Shown: positions 9,003-14,306 of the stretch, one piece after another
Layout of the letters: the number at the start of each line of letters is the position of its first letter
Position numbering within the stretch: position 1 is the first letter of the stretch
Source: Porphyrobacter sp.
Lineage (GTDB): Bacteria > Pseudomonadota > Alphaproteobacteria > Sphingomonadales > Sphingomonadaceae
Reading direction: 5' to 3'
DNA: 18,628 nucleotides
Assembly: GCA_021732945.1 (NCBI GenBank)
Contig: JAKFWB010000558.1
Span: 1-18,628 of the forward strand
Translations under genes and position numbers: made by a program
The notes under the pieces: generated by a model
What the model was told of the DNA's origin: nothing
What the model saw: the letters and a program-made list of their open reading frames with translations, nothing else
Database searches by the model: none

Positions 9003-9412
9003 GCCGGCAGGAACTGCTTTCCGCCCAGACCGCGCTCGCCAAGCATTACGGCGATCCGGCCAAGCACACGCAGATCACCCGCCACATCATGTTGTGCGCC
9101 ATGTCCGACAAGCAGAAATGCTGTTCGCTCGAGGCGGGGGAGGAAAGCTGGCAGTTCCTCAAATCACGGTTGAAGGAGCTGGGGCTGGTCGGCCCGCAGC
9201 GCACGGATGGCAGCAAGCGCGGCGTGGGCGGGGGCGTGCAGCGCAGCAAGGCCGATTGCCTGCAAATCTGCGCCGCCGGGCCGGTCGCGGTCGTGTGGCC
9301 GGACGGGGTGTGGTATCATTCGTGCAGCCCCAAGGCGCTCGACCGGATTATTCAGGAGCATCTGGTGGGCGGGGTGCCGGTGGAGGATTATCGCCTCAAC
9401 CAGCCTACCTAA
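8999..9412 (+). CDS. Small (2Fe-2S) ferredoxin-like protein, thioredoxin-like type
   Basis: The 137-residue protein resembles thioredoxin-fold [2Fe-2S] proteins: an RHIMLC cysteine (C33), C41/C42 in KQKCC, then CLQIC (C87, C91) followed by [16 protein letters not shown] and a C-terminal helix [14 protein letters not shown]33, C41 or C42, C87 and C91 are the likely cluster ligands. In this family the proteins bind a [2Fe-2S] cluster and probably transfer electrons, but individual roles are mostly unknown. ATGA overlap with the peptidase stop fixes the start. Coupling a cytoplasmic Fe-S protein to an exported peptidase gives no clear functional clue. Its TAA overlaps the stop codon of the convergent membrane-protein gene. 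Confidence 0.83.
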   Translation: MSRQELLSAQTALAKHYGDPAKHTQITRHIMLCAMSDKQKCCSLEAGEESWQFLKSRLKELGLVGPQRTDGSKRGVGGGVQRSKADCLQICAAGPVAVVWPDGVWYHSCSPKALDRIIQEHLVGGVPVEDYRLNQPT

Positions 9413-9720
9413 TCATCTTTGGGTAGCCAGAATTCGTCGCGCCCCGGCAGCTTATTATCGACCGATTCATCGTGCCCTGTGCCGTTGCTGAGAAATACCA
9501 ACCCCATTAACCCGCCGCCAAGCAGCATCGTGAAGCTGATCCCCAGCGCCACTGCGATGTAGAAATGCACTGAAATCATGCCGTTATAGGCGTACAGAAT
9601 CGCCATCGCAAAGACGACGGTGAAGATCGTCGCGATCATCAGCAACCGCATGATGCGGCGATACCGCGCCCAAGCATGGGCGGCGTTCACAGGATCGTCG
9701 AGCGGGGACTTGCGTGTCAT
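9409..9720 (-). CDS. Small two-helix membrane protein of unknown function
   Basis: The 103-residue protein has a charged N-terminus ([20 protein letters not shown]), two hydrophobic helices (about 24-48, [18 protein letters not shown], and about 53-80, [20 protein letters not shown]) and an acidic tail ending WLPKDD. It is probably an inner-membrane protein; the family was not recognised by name. The frame stays open upstream to 9870, but that extra sequence has low-complexity IATQIATQ encoded by a tandem duplication and no family-like features, so ATG 9720 (MTRKSP) was chosen, with ATG 9732 (MSGGMTRK) possible. It converges on the ferredoxin-like gene, with stop codons sharing 9409-9412. Confidence 0.72.
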   Translation of the reverse strand: MTRKSPLDDPVNAAHAWARYRRIMRLLMIATIFTVVFAMAILYAYNGMISVHFYIAVALGISFTMLLGGGLMGLVFLSNGTGHDESVDNKLPGRDEFWLPKDD

Positions 9721-9807
9721 GCCGCCCGACATGGCGCGGCGCGCGAGGCTTGGCAACGCGCAAAGGCTGCAAGGGTGCATTCCTCCGATGCAATCCTCGC
9801 TCCCTGT

Positions 9808-9831
9808 CTGCGTGGCGATCTGCGTGGCGAT
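9808..9831. repeat. Perfect 12-bp tandem duplication
   Basis: CTGCGTGGCGAT occurs twice without spacing in the divergent gap between the membrane-protein gene and the CBS gene, about 60 nt upstream of the CBS start. It could be a slippage product or a paired protein-binding site. Confidence 0.6.
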
Positions 9832-9891
9832 GCGGATTCGCTTTTTGGCGGTACTCATGTCACTCTGCACGTCTGGAGAGAGGAGTCTGCC

Positions 9892-10323
9892 ATGACCATT
9901 GCCAGAATCATCGCCGAACGGGGCTCAGCCGACATTATCGCCTGCGACGTGAGCACGCTTGTATCAGAGGTCGTCAGCACCCTTGCCACCAAACGCATCG
10001 GTGCCTTGCCAGTGCTGCATGATGGGCAGGTGGTCGGGATCGTTTCGGAACGCGATATCATCTACCGCCTTGCCGATCGCGGGGCCACTTGTCTCGATCA
10101 ACCGGTTGAAGCGATCATGACCTCGCCTGCGATCATGGTGGAACCTTCCACCACGGTCGACGAAGCGCTGGGCATGATGACCCGCCGCCGCTTCCGTCAC
10201 TTCCCGGTGGTTGAGAACGGCGCTTTGATCGGCTTCATTTCCATCGGCGATCTGGTGAAGGCGAAGATGGACGAGGTGACGCATGAGGCAGAGGCGATGC
10301 GGAACTACATCCAGGCGGTGTGA
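9892..10323 (+). CDS. CBS-domain pair protein
   Basis: The 143-residue protein is a stand-alone Bateman module: CBS1 (about 12-64, with KRIGALPVLHDGQVVGIVSERDI split by the expected turn) and CBS2 (about 75-127, with RRFRHFPVVENGALIGFISIGDLV). CBS pairs bind adenine nucleotides such as AMP, ATP or SAM and act as energy sensors, usually by controlling a partner; no partner can be identified here. The ATG at 9892 has a strong AGAGGAG ribosome site ending 6 nt before it. The frame is open back to 9676 but that stretch lacks domain similarity. It is followed after 39 nt by erpA on the same strand. Confidence 0.9.
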   Translation: MTIARIIAERGSADIIACDVSTLVSEVVSTLATKRIGALPVLHDGQVVGIVSERDIIYRLADRGATCLDQPVEAIMTSPAIMVEPSTTVDEALGMMTRRRFRHFPVVENGALIGFISIGDLVKAKMDEVTHEAEAMRNYIQAV

Positions 10324-10362
10324 GTGCTTGAGGATTGTCCCCGCGCACCCTAGATTAAGCCT

Positions 10363-10695
10363 ATGACCGCCGCGCCCCTGATCCTCACCCCGTCCGCCGC
10401 CAAACGCGTGGCGTTTATCGCGGCCAAGCAGTCGCGCCTGCCGATCCTGCGACTCGCGGTGGAAGGCGGCGGCTGTTCGGGCTTTCAATACAAGTTCGAT
10501 CTGGCCGACGCGCCCGACAGCGATGACAGTGTGAGCGAAACCGACGGCGTGCGTCTGGTCGTTGACCCCGTCAGCCTTGATCTGATCGCGGGCAGCACAG
10601 TCGATTTCGTCGAATCGCTCGGCGGGGCGGCCTTCAAGGTCGAAAACCCGCAAGCGGCGGCTGGCTGCGGTTGCGGCGCGAGTTTCGGGATTTAG
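10363..10695 (+). CDS. erpA: A-type iron-sulfur carrier, ErpA/IscA family
   Basis: The 110-residue protein has the HesB/IscA fold with all three cluster-binding cysteines: C38 in GGGCSGFQY and C102/C104 in the C-terminal GCGCGASF. A-type carriers accept Fe-S clusters from the scaffold and pass them to apo-enzymes. SufA or IscA would look similar; ErpA is preferred because, in sphingomonads, a gene of this type commonly precedes exonuclease III and is not in a suf cluster. No strong Shine-Dalgarno was seen before the ATG. A palindromic repeat pair follows 17 nt after its stop. Confidence 0.87.
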   Translation: MTAAPLILTPSAAKRVAFIAAKQSRLPILRLAVEGGGCSGFQYKFDLADAPDSDDSVSETDGVRLVVDPVSLDLIAGSTVDFVESLGGAAFKVENPQAAAGCGCGASFGI

Positions 10696-10712
10696 GCAAT
10701 TGCACCTCTCCA

Positions 10713-10803
10713 CGTTCGCCCTGAGCTTGTCGAAGGGCTGTTCTTTCTTCTAGCCTTGGCCTTGGGAAGAAGTGCAGGGCTTCGACAGGCTCAGCCCGAA
10801 CGG
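10713..10803. repeat. REP-like inverted pair of dispersed palindromes between erpA and xth
   Basis: Arm 1 (10713-10738, core TGAGCTTGTCGAAGGGC) and arm 2 (10777-10803, reverse complement core TGAGCCTGTCGAAGCCC) face each other across about 38 bp. They match at 21 of 26 positions. Each arm also folds on itself: GCCCT pairs with AGGGC in arm 1 and GGGCT with AGCCC in arm 2, so four of the five differences preserve each arm's own stem. The family is familiar from sphingomonad intergenic regions (recalled, not searched). Arm 2 ends 7 nt before the xth ATG. Confidence 0.85.
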
Positions 10804-10810
10804 AAAAAAG

Positions 10811-11605
10811 ATGAAAATCGCAACCTTCAACATCAACGGGATCAAGGCGCGGCTGCCGCGTTTGCTCGAATGGCTCGCTGAAACCCGGCCGGCCGTCGCC
10901 TGCCTGCAAGAAATCAAATCGCAGGACGAAGGCTTCCCCGCCGCCGAGATCGAGGCGCTGGGATACAGCGCCATCTGGCACGGGCAGAAAAGCTTCAACG
11001 GGGTCGCGATTCTGGTCGACACGCAGGCGGGCTATACCCTTGCCGAAGTGCAGCGCGGGCTTGGCATTCCCGGCCCCAATGAAGGGGACGAGGAACAGGC
11101 GCGCTATCTTGAGGCGGATGTTTCCGGCGTGCGGATCGCTTGCCTCTATTTGCCCAATGGCAACCCGCATCCGGGGCCGAAATTCACCTATAAGCTGGCA
11201 TGGATGGCAAAGCTGCGCGCCCGCATGGCCGCAATCTGGGCCGAGGAAGTCCCTGCTGTGGTGCTGGGCGATTTCAACGTCATCCCCGAAGATGATGACA
11301 CCTGGTCCGTGAAGGCGATGCAGGATGACGCGCTGATGCAGCCCGAATCGCGCGCCGCCTATGCCCGGATGCTGGGTGACGGGTGGACCGACGCATTGCG
11401 CACCCACAACCCGCGCGGCGGGGTGTGGACCTATTGGGATTACCAAGCGGGCGCATGGCAGCGCGATCACGGCTTCCGGATCGACCACATCCTGCTGTCA
11501 CCCGAATGCGCCGACCGGCTGGAATCCTGCGGCGTCGATAAGGAGTATCGCGGGCGGGAGAAATCCAGCGATCATACGCCGGTTTGGGTGGAATTACGCG
11601 ACTGA
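10811..11605 (+). CDS. xth: Exodeoxyribonuclease III / AP endonuclease
   Basis: The 264-residue protein is a full-length ExoIII-type endonuclease/exonuclease/phosphatase-fold enzyme that incises abasic sites and has 3'-5' exonuclease activity in base-excision repair. Visible catalytic elements are MKIATFNINGIKAR (1-14), E34 in LQEIK (metal ligand), Y113 in CLYLPNGNP, D154/N156 in LGDFNV, D225 in FRIDHILLS and the D254/H255 pair in SSDHTPVW. An upstream ATG at 10772 would add 13 residues encoded by the repeat; ATG 10811 was chosen because it has the family N-terminus and the purine-rich GGAAAAAAG just before it, part of which comes from the end of the repeat. Confidence 0.95.
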   Translation: MKIATFNINGIKARLPRLLEWLAETRPAVACLQEIKSQDEGFPAAEIEALGYSAIWHGQKSFNGVAILVDTQAGYTLAEVQRGLGIPGPNEGDEEQARYLEADVSGVRIACLYLPNGNPHPGPKFTYKLAWMAKLRARMAAIWAEEVPAVVLGDFNVIPEDDDTWSVKAMQDDALMQPESRAAYARMLGDGWTDALRTHNPRGGVWTYWDYQAGAWQRDHGFRIDHILLSPECADRLESCGVDKEYRGREKSSDHTPVWVELRD

Positions 11606-11615
11606 TCCCGTTTGT

Positions 11616-11690
11616 GGCGACCGCCCGGCGCGCAGCGCCGCAAGGGCGACCGCCCGCCCGCAGCCGCTCGCCCGTAAGGGCGAAACGCGG
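11616..11690. repeat. Structured GC-rich intergenic repeat between xth and the cell wall hydrolase
   Basis: GGCGACCGCCCG occurs at 11616-11627 and 11645-11656 (29-bp offset). Two hairpins are present: CGGCGC/GCGCCG with loop GCA (11626-11640) and TCGCCC/GGGCGA with tetraloop GTAA (11668-11683), the latter extendable by CCGC/GCGG (11664-11690). The region separates convergent genes and has no T run, so it is either a structured 3'-end region or a REP-type repeat. Confidence 0.55.
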
Positions 11691-11696
11691 TGAGGA

Positions 11697-12377
11697 TCAC
11701 CTATAGAAAATATGCGTGTCGATCTGCGCCATCCGCGTCTTGCGCGTGCTCCAGCTGGGGCGGACATAGCGGGCGTGGAAGAACACCGCATTGCCCACTT
11801 CGGATTCCCACATGCCCTTGTGCGCGATCTGGGCGATCGCCACGGCGCGGGTCCATGCGGCGGTGCCGGTGCGAACCTGCGGCATCTGGCGCCCGCGCAT
11901 GAAGGAAAACTGCCCCGGCTGGGCGACCACGCCGCAATAGGAACCGGGGAAGCGTCCGTCTTCGCTGCGGTTGATGATCACCTGCGCAACGGCGAGCTGT
12001 CCGGCGAGGCCTTCGCCGCGCGCTTCAAAATAGACCGCGCCCGCAAGGCAGTGGAGCTCGTCATCTAGCATCGCAGCCGTATCGACCATGCCGACCAGTT
12101 CGGACAGCGAACCGGCTTCGGTCAACACTGGGGTCAGCACCGACGCAGCGGGTGAAGCCAAGGGCTGCACCACCTCTTCAGACACGAAGATAGTGGGGGT
12201 TTCGGGGGCAATGAGGGTTTCAGGCACCAGCTCGACCGGTTCGGTCACGGCGGGCTGATCATCGGCTGGCGCGCTTGCGGTCTGGGCCATGGCAACGGCA
12301 GCTTTGCCGGTGGGAAACATCGTGGAGGCGAAAGCCAGTCCGGCAATCGCGACAATCGTGGTTGTCTTGCGACTCAT
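11697..12377 (-). CDS. SleB-type cell wall hydrolase
   Basis: The 226-residue protein has an N-terminal signal-like segment (TTTIVAIAGLAFASTMFPTG), a Pro/Ala/Glu-rich spacer (about 35-90) and a C-terminal Hydrolase_2 (SleB) domain beginning ELHCLAGAVYFEARGEG, with the catalytic glutamate in YFEARGE (E118), VAQVIINR, a disulfide-capable CGVV cysteine, QFSF, and the end block AVFFHARYVRPSW. SleB-like enzymes are lytic transglycosylases or amidases acting on peptidoglycan; in Gram-negatives they are periplasmic and of unclear role. ATG 12377 was used; a TTG lies directly before it. No downstream minus-strand neighbour exists, as it converges on xth. Confidence 0.9.
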   Translation of the reverse strand: MSRKTTTIVAIAGLAFASTMFPTGKAAVAMAQTASAPADDQPAVTEPVELVPETLIAPETPTIFVSEEVVQPLASPAASVLTPVLTEAGSLSELVGMVDTAAMLDDELHCLAGAVYFEARGEGLAGQLAVAQVIINRSEDGRFPGSYCGVVAQPGQFSFMRGRQMPQVRTGTAAWTRAVAIAQIAHKGMWESEVGNAVFFHARYVRPSWSTRKTRMAQIDTHIFYR

Positions 12378-12557
12378 CAAATCTACAAATCGGGCGGTGA
12401 GCGCGCACTGTCACAGGTGGGAACCCTGATCGCAGCGATGAAATCGCGCGGGGGTTCAAGCAAAGCCTGCCGGCCGCTCCCCGTCTGCGTGCTGCGCGAT
12501 ACGGCCGAATTGCCGCCCTGACAGCCTGCGCTGGGAAGTGCCGCGCCCTTAGCCCGA

Positions 12558-12573
12558 TTGACCTTTACGTCAA
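12558..12573. promoter_or_regulatory. Near-palindrome TTGACCTTTACGTCAA at the DUF1491 stop
   Basis: TTGAC and GTCAA arms flank a 6-bp core; on the minus strand it reads TTGACGTAAAGGTCAA. The shape resembles operators of MerR-family regulators of the LiuR type (recalled pattern with TTGACGT/ACGTCAA halves), with one base departing from symmetry. It overlaps the DUF1491 TGA and lies 181 nt upstream of the SleB-type gene, so it could regulate that gene or be chance. Confidence 0.3.
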
Positions 12574-12914
12574 CGCAACTCGTTCAATCCCGCGATGAAC
12601 CGTTCGGGATCTGCGATGTCCACCTCAATTAACCACATATCGGCATCCTGAGCCCGCCTGCGCGCCAGATATTCGGAAAATTCCGCCGGATTTTCGGCAT
12701 TTTCCCGCTTTGCAGCAACAAATGTGCGCGATCCATCGGTCTGCGGCATTCTTTCGTAAAGCGTGCCGCCTTTGCCGTGACACAGCGTGACAATCAGGAT
12801 CGTCCCGGCATCACGCTCGCCCTTGCCAAGCACCGTGGCATAGCCGCCAAGCGATTCGGCCAGCCGGATCATTGCGCTCGCCTCAAGATGGGCGGGCAGG
12901 CGTTGATCCGCCAT
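12570..12914 (-). CDS. DUF1491 family protein
   Basis: The 114-residue protein has the DUF1491 pattern: RLPAHLEASAMIRLAESLGG, ATVLGKGERDAGTILIV, TLYERMPQTDG, then NPAEFSEYLARRRAQDADMWLIEVDIADPERFI. It is a small cytoplasmic alphaproteobacterial family with no known function; no signal peptide or membrane helix is seen. The ATG lies immediately next to the end of the 270-bp inverted-repeat element, whose terminus supplies GGAAAG 7 nt upstream. Removing the element would place the ATG in a TAATG overlap with the thioesterase stop, so it was probably the second gene of a coupled pair. Confidence 0.85.
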   Translation of the reverse strand: MADQRLPAHLEASAMIRLAESLGGYATVLGKGERDAGTILIVTLCHGKGGTLYERMPQTDGSRTFVAAKRENAENPAEFSEYLARRRAQDADMWLIEVDIADPERFIAGLNELR

Positions 12915-13184
12915 TAGAGCGCTTTCCGACCATTCCGGGTCAACCTAATCGCGTCAGGAAGTCCGCTGGACAGGAGTGGCGCGCAGCAGGGGCTGGTTGC
13001 CCCTGCAAGTGCCACGACGAAGCCAGCGGGCTTCCTGACGCGACCCCGAAGGGGCGGGCCACTTTTGGCCCAGCGCGGCGTCTCTCCTCGCTCACTATGC
13101 TTGGGCATGGCTCACTCGTCGTTCCTTGCTCTGGGCCAAAATCGGCTCCGTCAGGGTGACCCGGAATGGTCGGAAAGCGCTCTA
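12915..13184. mobile_element. 270-bp MITE-like inverted-repeat element with nested hairpins
   Basis: The ends are a perfect 28-bp inverted repeat (12915-12942, beginning TAGAGCGCTTTCCGACC, with 13157-13184), extendable to 31 of 32. The outermost TA can be read as a TA target duplication, leaving 26-bp TIRs that start GAGCGC. Inside are arm A (12949-12969 with 13023-13043, 20 of 21 pairs plus one T-G; apical GCAGGGGC/GCCCCTGC at 12986-13006), CCCC/GGGG (13044-13054) and arm B (TTTTGGCCCAG 13063-13073 with 13131-13141, plus weaker outer pairs). No credible protein is encoded. This is the structure of a non-autonomous element, possibly mobilised by an IS630/Tc1-mariner type transposase (inferred from TA). 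It lies between two codirectional genes. Confidence 0.85.
12922..12927 (-). promoter_or_regulatory. Shine-Dalgarno-like GGAAAG for DUF1491 inside the element terminus
   Basis: On the minus strand GGAAAG lies 7 nt before the DUF1491 ATG and belongs entirely to the terminal inverted repeat. It would be paired with the other terminus if the whole element folded in the mRNA. Confidence 0.55.
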
Positions 13185-13670
13185 GAGCCCCGAGACACCG
13201 CCAGCGGCGTAACCCGGCAGGCTGGAGAGCGCCATGCGTGATCGCATGAAGGTGCCGGTGCCGCGCCCGATCTCGTCACCCTCTTCATCCACCAAGCGCG
13301 CTTCGGCCACGAACACGCGGCGCTTGCCCGTGACCCAGCGGCCCTCAGCGATCACCGTGCCCTGGCGCAGCGGCTTGGTGAAGTGCAGGTTGAAGCTGGT
13401 GGTCAGCAGAAATCGGTCGGTCGCGAGCGTGTTGGCGGCATAGAACGCCGCATCATCCAGCATCTTGAAATAGATCGTCCCATGCGCCGCGCCCGCCGCA
13501 TGATAATCTTCGGGCGTGATGGTAAAGGTCAACCGCGCCAGCCCTTCGCCGGGAATGTGCAGCACGCTGGCAAACTTGCGGTTGATCGGGGCCGAGGCAT
13601 AGAGCCGCTCCAGCGCCCGGTAATGCTGCTCCGCCCCGGTCGCGACAGGCTGTTCGTCAGGTCCGGGCAT
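13182..13670 (-). CDS. PaaI-like hotdog-fold thioesterase
   Basis: The 162-residue protein has a hotdog-domain pattern: AAGAAHGTIYFKMLDDAAFYAAN (about 58-80, HG at 63-64 and the acidic pair D72/D73 at the usual catalytic helix), LTTSFNLHFTKPLRQGTVIAEGRWV, and RRVFVAEARLVDEEGDEIGRGTGTFM. Such enzymes hydrolyse acyl-CoA or aryl-CoA thioesters in the cytoplasm; the substrate is unknown. Its TAG stop is partly supplied by the terminal TA of the 270-bp element. If the empty site is reconstructed correctly the protein end is unchanged and only TAA became TAG. The gene begins 16 nt after ptsN on the same strand. Confidence 0.85.
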   Translation of the reverse strand: MPGPDEQPVATGAEQHYRALERLYASAPINRKFASVLHIPGEGLARLTFTITPEDYHAAGAAHGTIYFKMLDDAAFYAANTLATDRFLLTTSFNLHFTKPLRQGTVIAEGRWVTGKRRVFVAEARLVDEEGDEIGRGTGTFMRSRMALSSLPGYAAGGVSGL

Positions 13671-13686
13671 TGTTCACCGCGTCAGA

Positions 13687-14148
13687 TCAGGCCGCATCGC
13701 GCAGGAACTGGTTGGTCAGCAGCGCAAACACCGCCTCAGTCGTAGGGGCATCGGCGAGCATTTGCAGCATGGTTTCATCGCGCGTCAGCCGCGAAATCGC
13801 CGCGAGCGCGTGCAGATGGGTCGCCCCGGCGTTCTCTGGCGAGACCAGGCCGCAAACCAGCGTGACCGGGCGCGCATCAGCGGCGGTGAAATCAATCGGT
13901 GCCTCCAGCCGGATCAGCGCCAGCGACGGGCGGCGCACATCCTTGCTGCGGCAATGCGGGATCGCGACGCCGCGGCCAAAGCCGGTGCTGCCCAAAGCTT
14001 CGCGCGCTTCGAGGCCTTCCAGCACCTCAGCCGCATTCAGCCCATAGGCATCGCCCAGCAGCTGCGCGAGCTGCGCCAACACCTTGGGCTTGGTATCACA
14101 CCGGGCAAACGCAACCGCATGTGGCGAAAGTGCGAGGTTAACATCCAT
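13687..14148 (-). CDS. ptsN: PTS EIIA-Ntr protein
   Basis: The 153-residue protein is a PTS EIIA type-2 domain of the nitrogen PTS: LLGDAYGLNAAEVLEGLEARE, the active-site block STGFGRGVAIPHCR with phosphorylatable H65, an IDFTAADARPVTLVCGLVSP segment and ATHLHALAAISRLTRD. EIIANtr receives phosphate from NPr and acts as a regulator of potassium, phosphate or sigma54-linked functions rather than in sugar uptake. It lies downstream of hpf on the same strand, the arrangement often found near rpoN, although rpoN itself is not here. A 158-nt gap with several hairpins separates it from hpf, so it may have its own promoter. Confidence 0.9.
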   Translation of the reverse strand: MDVNLALSPHAVAFARCDTKPKVLAQLAQLLGDAYGLNAAEVLEGLEAREALGSTGFGRGVAIPHCRSKDVRRPSLALIRLEAPIDFTAADARPVTLVCGLVSPENAGATHLHALAAISRLTRDETMLQMLADAPTTEAVFALLTNQFLRDAA

Positions 14149-14189
14149 TGTGTTGCAGATCCCGAAAGAGCGCGCCGCATGTGGCGAAA
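14115..14189. repeat. 15-bp direct repeat flanking the ptsN start
   Basis: CCGCATGTGGCGAAA occurs at 14115-14129 (ptsN codons 7-12) and at 14175-14189, exactly 60 bp apart. The flanks differ, so it is not an obvious tandem copy of a longer unit. Confidence 0.55.
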
Positions 14190-14273
14190 ATCCGGTCCCT
14201 TGGTGCCGCGAAGCACCGCCGGGCCGGGGCGGTAACCCCCTCCTGCTACCGCCGTTTGGGCCTTGCGGAGGAA

Positions 14274-14295
14274 CAGGTCTTTCGCGAAAGACCTG
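14274..14295. repeat. 22-bp perfect palindrome between hpf and ptsN
   Basis: The palindrome has AGGTCTTTCGCGAAAGACCT as its core, extended by one C/G pair. As RNA it makes a 9-bp stem with a CGCG loop, 12 nt past the hpf stop and followed on the minus strand by TTCCTCC, so it may end the hpf transcript; as DNA it could be an operator. The same 158-nt gap has two weaker hairpins: GGTGC/GCACC (14202-14217) and GGCGGTA/TACCGCC (14228-14253). Confidence 0.6.
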
Positions 14296-14306
14296 CCATC
14301 CCGGCC

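Noticed and set aside
9721..9870. N-terminal extension of the two-helix membrane protein to 9870
   Set aside because: The extension includes IATQIATQ encoded by the 12-bp tandem duplication and would overlap the CBS leader; the shorter start gives a compact membrane protein.
9676..9891. N-terminal extension of the CBS protein to 9676
   Set aside because: The added residues lack domain similarity, and a strong ribosome site directly precedes ATG 9892.
12872..13159. A 95-codon plus-strand frame and a 64-codon minus-strand frame inside the 270-bp element
   Set aside because: Both run through inverted repeats and have no motif or plausible ribosome site; they are by-products of the palindromic DNA.
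12915..13184. The element as an attenuator or riboswitch
   Set aside because: Perfect terminal repeats and the clean TAATG reconstruction fit an insertion better; there is no ligand-binding motif or terminator T run.
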